From Crotophaga sulcirostris (Eukaryota > Chordata > Aves > Cuculiformes > Crotophagidae), in NCBI GenBank assembly GCA_013397455.1, contig VYZB01000338.1:207957-271956 (forward strand): a stretch of DNA of 64,000 nt, written 5' to 3'. The translations under genes were made by a program, and so were the position numbers. Positions 20,652 through 33,600 of this stretch are shown piece after piece. The notes under the pieces are model-generated. The model saw only the letters and a list, made by a program, of their open reading frames with translations, ran no database searches and was not told the origin of the DNA. Position 1 is the first letter of the stretch; each line of letters opens with the position of its first letter.

Positions 20652-23600
20652 TGTCCATTCCTATACACTTGTTGGGAAGCTTACATAAGCTTGTGCACAC
20701 ACATGGGAAATATTTCTGGGTCATAATCTGTTATCTTTCAGAGCATGAGCCAGGTACCAATAACTGAGGCAGTTCAAAAAGAACATTTTCCCCAGGCACT
20801 TCCTTTGATAATTATCCACTGTGGGGTTCCACATCTGTTATTGGCCCCTGTTTGGACACGAAGCCAAGCTGGAGGGGATCCCGTTGTGATCAGGTCTGGT
20901 GATTTCAGTTATTGTAGGGCCTACATGATTACCTTTCCTGAAGCCTTTCCTCTTCTGAGGAGACTGTAAACAGGTGTTCTCACTTGTCACCATGACTCTT
21001 TCGGGGCAGTCCTGACTCAGATTCTGTTCTAACAGGGGGTTATCATGGACCATGCCTCAAAGTCTCCTGCATCCCTCATCCATTCTGATGCATTTCCTTC
21101 ACATCAGCACCAGTCTTCTGAGAGTTTCTTGTGTCACTGGCAATCTTTCCTTTCTCCTGAGGTGGAACAGAACTCGAATGTGAGGAGATACAGCAGACAA
21201 GATCTTGTATTTTGCACAGCAGTTTTCCCTCTGTTACCCAATATTGGAGCTGCCTGAACATATGCATAACGATAGAAATTCATAGTGGTGGAAACTCACA
21301 CAATGTCAGATATTTCATTTCCACCCACGGACTCTGGTGATGGACTAGTTACTATGGAAACCCTCCCAGCCTCCTTCCTTCACCTTCTATTACAGATTGT
21401 CACTATCTATTTGCCACTGGTGGCAGACAGCCTGTGCAGAGATATTGAAGAAGGTGGCCTAGGAGCTCTGGGGCTGCTAAAGGAAGGCAGTAGAGGACAC
21501 TTCCACGCCTGGCTTCCTTAGGCAGCTCCGCTGTCTTACTGATACTTGTAGTACACATCCATCCTCATTTCAAGAGGAAAAACTTCTCCTGGATTAATGC
21601 AAATTCAGGGAGGTCAATGAATATTCAACAACCTCCAAAAAGGAAAGAGGGAAACACGATGAAATTTCAAGCTGAATATTAAGCAATAACTCCTATTAAT
21701 TAAAATTAGGCTTCAAGGATTTGAACAGAGATTGTAGTGAGCAGTAGTGAGAATGAAATGAATGAATATTTAGCATCTCCTATTCCTGAGATTCAGATTC
21801 TTACTGAGCTGTGTAATATCCTGACTCTATGCTGTCCAGAGTAGCAGTCTGAATTTGAAATGTGTTATGAGGCTCATATAGAAAGTGGCAGAAACAATCT
21901 TGTTATTGCTAAAACATATCTTTGCAGATAAACTGCTTTATTGCAGCAAAGTATGCCTCAGAATTACTTGATTAGTAGTTTTTAGAATGTTTTGCATTTA
22001 GTTTTTTTCATTGTCCACATTCTTATTTTTCTGTCAAGATACCATAAACACTAATTTAATGAATAGCTGGGTTTGTCACAAAATTCTAGGGAGATAGTAC
22101 AGCAGCATAAAGACTCGGTCTTAAAAGTAGGCTTTGGGTCAGGAAAGTGCTAGATCATACTTAAGCACATACTTAAATATCAGGCTGAAAAAGGACCCCA
22201 AAAGGAAGAAACCAGCACATCCTCATTAGTGTTAAGTGGGATGGACTTGAATCACAGTGTTCATTCCTGCTAGTTCTGAACATCAGCACATATGGGATTC
22301 AAAGGCAATCTCAGATTCAGGACTTCTGGTGTACTTTGCTATTGCTATTAACATCAATATATTGCTTATTTACTTTGTTATTCTTCCCCACATGAATTAC
22401 TATTATTCCCCACACATGTTATTAAGTCAGACAAGAAATCTTTCCATTACCAATTACATAATGTCTAGGCTGGGTCCTGTAGCCAGGACAGATTCAGGCC
22501 AGTTCTGTTGAAATTTCTGCTTCGGCCAATATTAATAAATTTTTAGAAAATAGGAATTCTGCGTCACAGTAAATCATACCTTTCCTAAGTACATTGATGA
22601 CTTTGCATGCAGAAGTTGCTTTGCCCTTTAGTCATCCCAGGAGTCTAGAGGTCCGGTTTGCCATTGCAGTCGTTCAGCTCACAGAACGTAATAAAATATT
22701 CATTTTTTTTTTTTCCTTGCTCTTGCTGTAATTTTTTTGGACATTCACATTTACCCTGCAGCTACTTTGAGGCAGAGCTCTAAGTTCACTGCCAGGACCC
22801 AGTAGGATATGCCCTTGAACTGAAAGGATGTAAGTGAAACGTTACGACAGTTCAATACCTGTCTCATTATTTTGAGATGGTAAGACATGGGCCAGGGCAC
22901 TTTGTTCTCCCATGGACCATGTAATGCAGCACAAGTGAGACACAGGTTGTGCATTAAAGCTTCTGTTGAGCTGGACACACCTTGAAGAAAGCAGACATCA
23001 GCTGTCATCTTCCTCCAACACCACCTTAAACTCAACCTGTTAGGGCTGTGATCCCACCTCGGCGCTGCCTCAGAGGTGCTGAGGACAGCTGAACATGTCA
23101 TGAATAAAAGCAGCATTAAACAGTCAGGTGAACCTCCTTGCCTAGTTCTCTTTTTCTTAAATGTCACCAAGCTAGTTCTCAAACATGGAATGAATGTGAT
23201 GGCCTGGTGCTGAATTTACATTTACTTCCATCAGAATAGTCCTGGTTAATTCCAGCTCAGCCACACAGCACATGTGGTACCATTAGTGCCAGGCCAGATC
23301 CTACTGCACTGGAGATTCTGTACAAACAAAGTGCAAAATACCCGACTCGTGATGTTTGACCTTGGCCCACTCCTGAGTCTGAAAATCTCTCTGACATCAC
23401 TGGTTTGACAAGTTAGTTAGAACAGATTAATTAGCATTCTAGGGGTAATGCAGGGTTCTTCTCTTGCAGTGAAAGGTTATAGCTTTCTTCTCAGTGAATT
23501 AATCCTTTTATTCTCAGGTTTGGACTTATTCTGTGGAATGACCCTAAATCTCTTCAGGGGCTTTCATTAAACACACACAGTTCCTCCTTGAAAAATTGCT

Positions 23601-24539
23601 ATTCCTGCGGTGAGCAATACCCAAATGTTGCAGGTCTGTTTAAGCAGTTTATGGTCCCTCCCAGGGGCCACATATTTCCAGTGACAGAAAGCCCTGTGTT
23701 TAAGTGTTCTTATTCAGAGGAATCAAGTAACCTACCCAGCAATAACTGCAGCAAAGAACCCTGCTGTCACAGCTTGCTAAAAGATGCACGTCCATCCCCT
23801 GAACTTGTCTGCTGCAACTCCCACTCACAGACTGCAAAGGCAAAGCATCTTGAAAGCTTTTGTGAGCTGGTTAAGATCAAAGAAATTTGGTTGCATAAAT
23901 CATAATATTTCTGGAATGCTAAACTGGGAATAAAAGGAAGGCAGTATTGCAAATGGAGCGAAATGTAAATGAGAAATGTTGAACAATGTCTCCTAATGGA
24001 CCCATCTTACACTCACCAACCTCAACCCCCAGACAGGCTGGCAAGGACTGTTCTCACTCCTGACACCAAGGAGAGGCAGTGATGTTGCAGTGTTAGAGCT
24101 GGGCTGAGATAGATTCCTGCTTGCTGGGGCTTGCAGACTGCTGTTTGGCCCCTGCTAAGGCTGTGTTATGCATTAACACACGGGATGTTCTTGTGGAGAA
24201 GGTGACCCTGTTGCACAGAGTCCATGGGGCTGACTTGTTGCTTAACACATTAACTGTTATCCCAAATCCCCCAAACCATTTATTGTAGCAGGAGGAAGAA
24301 ATACACACAGCCCCTGAGTGCAGGTTGAGTCAGCAGCCAGCCCAGGCTGGAGTGGTTACTGCTGTGATGTTGTGTGAGTTGAAGGACCACGCGTGTGTGA
24401 CTCTGCCCACAGCTGCAACCAGGGGTCTTGGGTCAGGTGTCCTGCACAAGCTGCTCGAGATGAGCTCTGCTTCCTCATGCTGGCAAGACAACGGTGTTTG
24501 CTCAGGCTGGAGGCTGACTCTCTAGAAGGTGGGCTTGCA
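20652..24539. other. Long unique region, no gene seen
   Basis: About 3.9 kb without any CR1 that I can recognise. A T12 run lies at 22703-22714. The frames at 22751-23182 (minus, 143 codons) and 23588-23905 (plus, 105 codons) lack recognisable domains and are not flanked by convincing splice signals. The block is intergenic or intronic. Confidence 0.5.
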
Positions 24540-24969
24540 GAAAGGGTTGAGGGTTTTTTTATGGGCAACAAGTTGAACGTGAGGCAACATTGTGCCCTTG
24601 CAGTAATGAAAGCCAGTGCCTCATGAGCTGCATTAGGCAGAGCACTGTCAGCAAGACGAGGAGGGGGCATCTTATGAACGTGTATCCATGCCTGATGGGA
24701 GGGTATAAAGAAGACATAACCAGATAATCCTCTCTGATATCCAGTGACAGGACAAAAGGAAATGGATATAAACTGAAAAGTGAGTGTGATCAAATACTGC
24801 AACAGATTGCCCAGAAATGTTGTTGAGTCTCCATCTTTGGAAATATGGAAAATCCAGCTGGCCATGGTCCTGGGCCACCTGCGCCAGCTGACTCTTCTTT
24901 GAGAAGGGTGTTGGAACTGGGAGGTCTCCAGAGGTGCCTCCAGTCTCAGCAATTCTGTGATTCTGTGGT
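24540..24969 (+). mobile_element. Old, decayed CR1 copy (group C)
   Basis: Traces of ORF2 can be read: MGNKLNVRQHCALAVMKAS at about 24560-24617 matches the CR1 segment that reads [20 protein letters not shown] in the young copies. A core with CAACAGATTGCCCAGAAATG and a 3' end with CTCCAGAGGTGCCTCCAGTC and TTCTGTGATTCTGTGG follow. Gaps and stops are frequent, so this is an old insertion. Confidence 0.75.
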
Positions 24970-27900
24970 TATCTGATGCTCATAACTTTATTTAGACTGC
25001 TGTTTTGTGAGACAGTGGCTGACGTTAAAGGTCCTCATCATATCTAAAACTTTGTGTTTCCAGTAGGATAAACCTAACCTCATGCTAGGACAAATGCACT
25101 GGCCCAATAAAAACAGTTTCCTATTGTATCTTCAGTGCTGGGCTTCATAGGTCTTTGGAAAGGGTATGAATTCACCAGCATGGTCTAACTGTGTTCTTCA
25201 TCCATTTGTGACTGCAGAAGGTAACAATAGTGTCATCTCTACAAGACTCAAAAGCAAATCATTAACTCAAGAGCGGTCTTCGATTGGTATTTCAAGTAGA
25301 TAATAGAGAAGTCATGGAGCTAAGCAGGAGGTTACAAGCAAAAAAACCTGTATTATTAATCCGAGATGTAGCACAGATGATTTACCTGTCAAGTCACTTC
25401 ATATTATTATTTTGAATACCTCTTTGAAGCTAAAAATGCCCCAAGCAAAGCCAAGTCATTAACTTGTACATAATAAAAAACTCTGTATTTTTGAAAAAAT
25501 CAGTGTTCTGCTTCAGAAATGAGGCTGCTTTATATTAAGTATATACATAAAGGGACCAAAATAGTTATCCTGAGCATGCAAACACCTGTGTGTAGGTATT
25601 AGCTGAAACCATGGACCAAGGATTTCTGCTATAAACTGGCGCCTCTGCAACCCGTTTGTCTTGTAATTTGTGTAAAATAAGTTTAGGTCTTATTCCCTGC
25701 AGAACCAGGTTTTCTCTGCACATTTCTATGAGACCCACTCAGACTAGATTCTATTTTTCTCTGAATTGGCCCAGAAACACTTCTATGGCAGGATGGAAAC
25801 AAGAACTTCCAATGGAGAACATGATGAAGGGGTGGCTGGTACCAGCCAGGGCTCCTGTTGTATCTACGAGATGTGGCCACTCTTCAGCAAGCATGTTGTA
25901 AGCACAAACATCTTAAATGCTTCCAGCAATGCTGACCAGCAACTTTCCTCATTGATTGGAGTAGCTATGCTTGAACCTATAGAGTTGAACCTACCTTTTC
26001 TCTACAGAAGGTGAATGCCCTCATCACAAGGCTTGAAAAACACTCTCTGTTCGTGTCTCAGCTCTTTTGTTCCCTCTGATTTTTGACTAGAAATTCCATC
26101 TAGGTGCCAAGACATATTTCCTAATTAAGAATGTGTTGACACTGGTACCTACCCATGAGAAGCATTAGTTTGAAGACATCTACAGTTTTTGAGGAGAAGC
26201 TGCTTCTGGGAAGGCTTACTTGCCTGCTGTGATCCTGCACTGTTCTGTGAGTCATCTGGGTGAGATTTCCTACCACACGCTGGGCCAGCACCAGACCTTT
26301 CCTTCACTTAGCTCTTCCTCTACAAATGGGCCCTGCACCCATCCTTGGCCAGAGGATGCTTTGCACTTCTGTAAAGGTGATGCAAGTGGTTGTGCTCCCT
26401 TGTCAGGGCATCCGGCAAGACATAAGGTGGTGTGTGACCTGTCCCTGTTGGATTAGGGCTTGTATTTAATTTACCTTTGAAGGTCTCACTGCTATGCACA
26501 AAGATTCATTAATAAGGCAAAACATGATTTGCCCACATTAGGGAAATGAGAACAGAATTGCGATCTGTCCATTACGTTTGCATAAACTGCAAAATCATTT
26601 TACATTCACTTCAAATTCCTACCGAGGGCACGTAGGGATCTGCAGAAATGAAAATACATTCTCTTTTCTTTTCCAGAGGGATGACTCTTTGAATTCAAAG
26701 CTTCCCAGAGCAACTATTAATGCTGTTACAATCTGGGGGCCCAGCAGAACTGTCTGAACGGGGTAAGAGTAGCTGGGAAGTGGAGATTACCTTGTGTCTC
26801 TTGTAGAAGGACGGAAAACAGTTAAAACTTCCAAACCTAAAAAAAAAAAACAGAATAGGAAAACAAAGAACCTCTGGCAGTGTCCAAACTTCCCATTGAC
26901 AGGCTGCACTTGGCTTGAGTCTTGCAGCATCTTGCCAGCAAGATCTTTGAGAATTCATTGACTCCATGAGCACTTTGCACAAGACCAGACTCCTCAGCAG
27001 CACAGTCAATGAAGCAAAATACAACTTCAATTCCACCAATAGGACAGAAAGAAAGAGTGAGAACCAAGAAGGAGCCAGTCTGGCTTCAGAGCGACAGGCT
27101 GAAAGATTCAAACATGTAATAACTTAACGCTGAAAGAGGATGGGAGGAAGAAATCACGCTTCTGCTCTGAACACACCACACAGGAAGGGCTGCAGCAAGT
27201 TAAACTCATCCACATTGTGCTACAATGTTGTTAATTCAAACAGACATGTTTCGCGTGTTCAAACAAGTTAAGGCTAATTCGAGCCTCATTCATTCAGGCT
27301 GATCTGGAGAACCATCTTTAGGACTTGGCAAGGTGCACTATGGTCCTGTTTCTCAATGTAGTGCAGACCTCAAGGTTGTGTAGCTTTTTCTGCCCTGTGA
27401 TTGCTTCTGTCAAAGTTTAGGCACCTAAGAGCCCAGGCTCCCTGGGTTCAGCAAACACTTCACGGAGACAGAGGCGTTGCCATACGGTCCTTCACCCAAC
27501 CTAACCCTGCCAATGTATACACCAACCCTCTAAGGGAATTTGATAGTCATAATTTTTTAAGTCAATGCTGTCATTTTGAGGATGCATTTCCTGCTGTTTA
27601 AATGTCAAGCAATAGTTTTCAGATAGCTGATTTCTGTATGAGTCATGTTCTTTTACACTTCTTCAGGGATGCAGAGGCTGATTACACTAGGGCTGGAAAA
27701 AGCTCTGTCCAAACGTGCAAGGTGATTATGATTTGGAAGAGAAAGAAAGAGGCAAAAACTCTTGCAGTTCACAGAAGTCTCCTTCAGGGAGCATCAGAAG
27801 GCACCAGAGTGTTGAGTTTTGTATTTGAAGTTAGGCGGTCCCTTCCAGTGCAATTAAGGAGGGAAGTCCTTTGTGTTTTGAGCACAGGGAGGAATATATC

Positions 27901-29275
27901 CTTACTCAAGAAGCAACAAGTTACAAGGAAAAAAACCACTGCTGTCATAACAATAAACCATGAATCCTCAGACTTTCTGTGATGGAAGACATGAGGACAG
28001 CATTACAGGATCAGCTTCCCTGTCTTTTGAGGATGAAAACAATAAAATAGATTACTGAAAGCTGTAAAATTAATTATTTTCTATGTGTCTGACAGGCATT
28101 TTCCATGAACTAGGGAAAGCTTGTGACATCTTCCAGAATCAAGGACAAAATCTGAGTTCCTGGAGTTATGATTTTCCATCCCCAAAACAATCCTTTGAAA
28201 GAAAGGCTTTGACCAGGCAGTCAGACCTTGACGGGCTATGGGAGTAGGACAGGATGACGTTTATGATGTGGTCTAGCCTGAGATGGTCTGGTGATCTGGT
28301 GCCAGTAGGACTCCCCCAGGCTGTGTGGGGATGTTTGTTCTGTCTCAGTTTGATGGCAGCAGCAGGGAGTAGTCAAATAGTGTCCTGGACAGAGAGGGTT
28401 TTCACTGCTGTGCTGGCGGGCCCTTTCCATCTATAAGGAAATGTTTTTCCATTTCTCTAGCATCATTTAAACCAATGATTCAGTGTGTTCCTTCCTCCAA
28501 AGCCCACACAGACAGTACCACCGGCTTATTATCCGCCTCAAGAAATTGGTTTTGACTGACATTGATTCGTGTTTGACAGAATTGTCACCTACAGTATTGT
28601 TCACCAAGTTGCTTTCTCTAGATACTACTCATAGACTTGATTTCATTTCTTTCATCAATTACCAAAGCTCCAAAATTAAAAGCAGTGGCCTGTTATTTCC
28701 TAAAGTCTTCTCTTTCTTTCATAATTGGTTCTCACCCCTCTGCTCCCTCCTGAGCTGATGGTCAGTAAATTCAGCATTCAGCCTTGCCTTTGCACTGCTT
28801 TGGGATTGATTTTTCCCCCTTTTCACCAGCAATAGGTTCCCCTTTCCTTACATCCATATTGTTTAAATCAGATCTTTGGGCTGCACAAAGGGTTGCTTTT
28901 TCCTTTTCCCAGAAATGTGACATACTAAAATAATCCCTCTAATCCGCATTAGGAATTTTTAGTCTTAGTCAACTTTTATTTTTTTAAACAATGCAGGTAT
29001 TAATGAAATTAGGGGTTTTTTTTGCGGTGGAAGATAGCTCGTACTAAAATGTTCCACCAGTTTGGCATGACAAATCTGCTGTCTCAGCTTTGGTTCTGGT
29101 CACCCACTGTCTCTAAAGCCACGATCAAGGAAATCTCCGACTCTGTTCTTGCTGCTTCTGGCTTGTTCCAGTATCTGTGCAAATCAGGAGGAGATTACCA
29201 AAACAGCTCCATGGTGCTAGTTATAAACTGGTGAGCACAGAAACAACCAAATACCACACTGAACTCTCTTTATTT
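24970..29275. other. Long unique region, no gene seen
   Basis: About 4.3 kb without CR1. It holds an A12 run at 26839-26850. The frames at 26695-27111 (minus) and 27602-27982 (plus) are 126-138 codons, with no domain. I see no RNA gene. Confidence 0.5.
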
Positions 29276-29533
29276 CACAGTATCACAGTATCACAAGGTT
29301 GGAAAGGACCTCTGAGATCATCGAGTCCAATCTATAACCCAACACTAACACCAACCCATCATCTAAACCATGTCACTGAGTGCCTCATCCAGTCTTCCCT
29401 TAAACACCTCCAGGGTTGGCGACTCCACCACCTCCCTGGGCAGCGCATTCCAATGGCCAATCACCCTTTCAGGGAAGAACTTTTTCCTAACATCAAGTCT
29501 AAACTTTCCCTGACGAAGCTTGAGTCCATGTCC
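29276..29533 (-). mobile_element. CR1 group A, 3' fragment
   Basis: The minus strand reads from GACATGGACTCAAGCTTCGT through the ORF2 end and stop to a tail of two GATACTGT units at 29276-29295. Variants are LDV and ATGATGGG. Within the ORF2 end, SAMV reads SDMV and the preceding residues differ from the consensus. The 5' cut matches that of 50867-51128. Confidence 0.94.
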
Positions 29534-29940
29534 ACGTCCCTCTTAGGAAGGGTTCAGAGAAGAACAAAGACAGTGGGAGGTGGAATAGATGATAGACTGA
29601 TACTGGCTTAGTAAATTTATACCACTTAGCCTAACAGCCCCTTAAAGTCCGCATCTCCCAGGAGAAAGTCCAGTCCTTTTCAGATCGAGCAGATAAAGTA
29701 CACACTGCCACGTAGCTCCAGGAGTAATGACAGATGACAAGAAAGTGCCTGCAGACATATATTTGAACTGTTGAATTAAATTTCTTTGGTTGTACAACAC
29801 TTTTTCTTATATTTCCAGGTGTTCTTGTCACCTGCCTTTTATCAGGTGAAGTTAAAAGAAGGTAGTTTTTAAGACTTTATTTTTGAGTCTTGGCACAGGA
29901 AGCTAGCCAATGGAAGATCCAGTGTTTGGAAAGGCATAAA
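29534..29940. other. Unique spacer, no gene seen
   Basis: About 400 bp between CR1 copies of opposite orientation. No motif is recognised. Confidence 0.5.
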
Positions 29941-30033
29941 AGTGCTCAGGGATATGGTTTAGTAGTGGACAAGTACAGTTGGACTCAATAATCTCAAAGG
30001 TCTTTTCCAACCAGACAATTCAATGATTCTGTG
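29941..30033 (+). mobile_element. Old CR1 3' end (group C)
   Basis: It reads TGCTCAGGGATATGGTTTAG, GTTGGACTCAATAATCTCAA and CCAACCAGACAATTCAATGA. It is the closest relative in the window of 271-372, with the same UTR design. Confidence 0.8.
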
Positions 30034-30544
30034 ACTGCTGAACTTGAGGTATCGCAATACCTACAAAAACTTGGTTCATGTGCCGTTTCGAAGTGATGCA
30101 TCAGGAGATGTGTGCAAACAATCACAATGAAATAGCACAGCTCTTCCTCTGAATTTAAACTAATCCACCATGAAGTAAGTGAAAACTGAATATTAGGGTT
30201 GAATAATTTCTTGATTTGAGAAAATTGGCCTGTGTTCCACAAAGAAATCAGGGATTCAGACAGTGCTGAATATGCTAAATACAATGTCTGCACACACATA
30301 TCAGGTAAACTGAGATGAGATGACAGATCTAATAAATCCTTTCTTTAATAGCTGATCCCAGGCAGGCAGAGACAGCTCATCTCAGGAAAACAATAGGACA
30401 AAAAAAGCCTGGCGGCCCTCCACTCCTGGAGGTTTTCAAGACAGGGTTGGAACAGTGAAAAAACTTCATCTGATGTAGCTACAGCGCTGTGCAGTAGCTG
30501 TCAGCAACCAGGATCTACCTGATCACAACTGGACTTTAAGAATT
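30034..30544. other. Spacer with a possible CR1 remnant
   Basis: Mostly unassigned. At 30415-30455 the sequence CTCCACTCCTGGAGGTTTTC is compatible with the PSLEVF part of an old CR1 ORF2, but it is too short to be sure. Confidence 0.4.
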
Positions 30545-30625
30545 TTGGTGTTAGTGTTGGGTTATGGGTTGGACTCGTTGATCTTGGAGGTCCTTTCCAG
30601 TCTTGTGATGCTGTGATACTGTGAT
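30545..30625 (+). mobile_element. CR1 group A, UTR-only fragment
   Basis: It starts at TTGGTGTTAGTGTTGGGTTA and ends in GATGCTGTGATACTGTGAT. It is truncated at the same place as 2846-2919. Two changes in the core (CTCGTTGATCTTGG) show some age. Confidence 0.92.
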
Positions 30626-33600
30626 AATTTGCTCAGTGAGCCCAAGGTTCCAGTCTGTTTCCCATCAGGAGCCAAGGAGACTTCTGCAAGCAGCACATAA
30701 AAATGGGACCTTTCCAAGTACGATTCCTCCTGTCTGAGATCAGAATTGCTGCCTGTAAGGGGCTGTAAAGAGAACACAGGCTCCTGGTTTTTAGATAGCT
30801 AATATTTGGTGATATGTATCTGTGCTGAGTACCACCCTAGATGTACAGGATTTATGCAAGGAATGTGCTGAGAGAAGGATTTTGCCTGGGTTTTACTCTA
30901 CCTTTTCATATTGGGAGCTCATCAGAGTCTTTTGTAATGTCCCAGTTGCTTGTGATAGGATGTTTATCTTTTAATTTTAGAAGATTTTAGAAGTCTTTTT
31001 GCTTGCTTAATGTTAGGAGGCCAGAATTCCCATGTCGAGAGCTTAATAAATAAGGTTTGTTGGTCTGGGGTATTCCACAGATATGGAGCAAAAATTACTA
31101 GAGAATTTACTCATACATTAGGCTGTCTAATAATCAGTGAAGAGAAAGAAGCTCCTCTATTTTTGTGGCAATTCAGATCTCAAATGGAGCCTATTTTCTG
31201 CTGTTTCAGCAATTCTTACAGTGTATTAAGCCTTGAGTTGCATGTTTATAGCACAGACATTGGAAGCAAACCCAATATACACATTTTTTCCATTATACCA
31301 TTATTATATGAAACAAATTAGTTCTGCATAACAATAAGAGTCATGTTTATTAAATACTATTAATCAGTTGTTAGTCTGATAGTAGCTTAATGTTACATGT
31401 GGAAGGAATTTATAGTCTTGGATATATGATTACCTGAAACTATGTGTTATCTGCTAACTTTAACTAATGGGTAACTCGTAAAGATTTTAAGAATGCAAAT
31501 TCTTCATGAAGTAATCTCAGTTTTCTCTGACTGTTCTTCATTGAGCCTTATGTCTTTCAAGTGAAATGGGAACTGCATGTTCTTTCAGCTTCAGAGTTTT
31601 GCAAGTTGCTAGTACTGTACAGTTCAGAAGAAATTCCTTGGTTTTATAGCCATTTTTATAGCTATATAAGGTTGATATAGCTTAAGTAAAAGGAAGCTCA
31701 TGTGAGAGGGACCGCAAAGAAAATTTGAAGATTTATTTCCATTATTCTCAATAAATTATGCATTGAAATCAGACTTGGTATTAAAACTCTGGACTCTTTG
31801 CTGTCAAGTGGAGCTGAGTAAGAGCCAAGGATTGATTTCATTAGATAGAGAGGACTGAAAGGCAATGACACTTCTCAATGCAGTAGGATCTCAGTTGCCT
31901 AAATAGAAAGCAGCTGCTGAATTGCTTGTTTAAACTCCAGGTTTGTAGTCTTCAATTGCACTTCCTCTGCTTTCTAGGAATTACTTTATGGGAAAGGGAA
32001 CTTCCTGGGCAGCAAAGCTGGCTTTCTGGGCACCTGCAAACAAGAAGCTTGTAGGGGTGTGCCTGTACAAAATGCAACTGTTATAGGGGTCTCCTCCATG
32101 TATGCTGTGCCTCGCTCTGCTCAGTGATTACAACCATTTCTGTGGAGCATTGCCACCCACCCTTCTGTCCTGCTATGATTTTGCAGCATACTTTAATTTT
32201 GGCCTGAACTGAAATGTGATTATTCCCAATGAATTGTTTGCTGTAATTCCAGCCTTCTCTGCTGATTTTCTGCCTCTGTTTCCGGCCTCTCTTGATCCTT
32301 TAATATTATTTCTCCTCCTTTCTCATGTTCGGATTACCTCTCCATGCAGCTCATCTGTGAATTTAATTAATGGGTGACGGCAACGGTATGGGAAATAATA
32401 GATACAACTTGACATAGCATATTCTGTCCTGCATACACACAGTTTTATCCATTACTGTCCCTCCCTGTCCTTCCCTCGCAGCCCTTGATCCGTTATTCAG
32501 AGCTTGCAACAGTGCTCGTGAATTTTTCTGGGGTAGATTTTTGAGATGTTACCTTAAATGCCCTCCCTAGCTGCTCCAGCCAGTTCCCCAACAGGGTCTG
32601 GATCCCACCCTGCTACCTGGGACCCTCACCCTCTTGCTCCACAGAGCAAGGCACCCAAAACTCAGTCTCTGCAACACCCAGCATAGCAGGGCCTAGGCTA
32701 GTTTTGGAGCCCTTATATCACCTTTTAAAACAGACAACTTAACTGCTGGTAATTTTGAAAGGTAACTCTTCCAATTACATGTATTAAGATTTCAACATCT
32801 GGCAGAAGCATCGCCATAATTCCTGAGCGCCAAGCTGGGAAGACCACAGCCGCCTTTTAAATATTCTTCTTTAGCAGAAGCATAGTGAACACCTTCAACA
32901 AATCCCCACTTTTTGGCTTCCTTGTGACTTCTGTTCTTTTTTTCCACCCCTCATCCTCCTTTTCTTTTTTTTGCTTTCGAAGAGATTATGACAGAGGTTG
33001 ACAAAGTGCTAATCTTACTGAGGATTACGCACAAGGCATCTCTATTGATTTCCTTGTTTTCTTTTACAGAAATAATAGAAGTCTGCATTGCAGGGTTTTG
33101 GGAGCTGCTGGAGATGATAAGGCACTTTTTTCTATCACTAACTTTAAGGTTTTTGCTTGCGTAAAGTATTGATTTATTTGAGGATCTACAAAGAATATAC
33201 TTAGCAGAGAATGTTACATTTATATCTCTGAAAATCCTTATTAGTATATATAATAGCTGAGACATAATAGTACAGGCAAAGAATGTTGTTATTATTTTTA
33301 TATAATGCTGTAAGTTTATACAATGTTATACAAACTGCATTACTACTCAAATACTACTGTACGGTACGGTGTGTCTGTCCTGTTGGGCAAGTATTTGATT
33401 TCTAGCAAGTGGAGGTAATTGTGTCGTAACGTCATTTTCTCCATTGCATTTTCATGAGATTTGCACTACTTTGAAGAGAAAGTCTGCCTCACTAACAGTC
33501 ATTACTGTGGCTGGACAGGAAAAATTGTTGGGTTGTATCTGAAAGAGGTTATCTCAGAAGCATTAGGCAAAGGTATCTTACACTGACTGCATGGTAAGAA

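Noticed and set aside
24356..24952. 198-codon minus-strand frame
   Set aside because: The longest frame in the window, but it runs antisense through an old CR1 and has no recognisable domain.
26695..27111. 138-codon minus-strand frame with a hydrophobic start
   Set aside because: It includes a phenylalanine run produced by an A12 homopolymer. No domain or splice context is visible.
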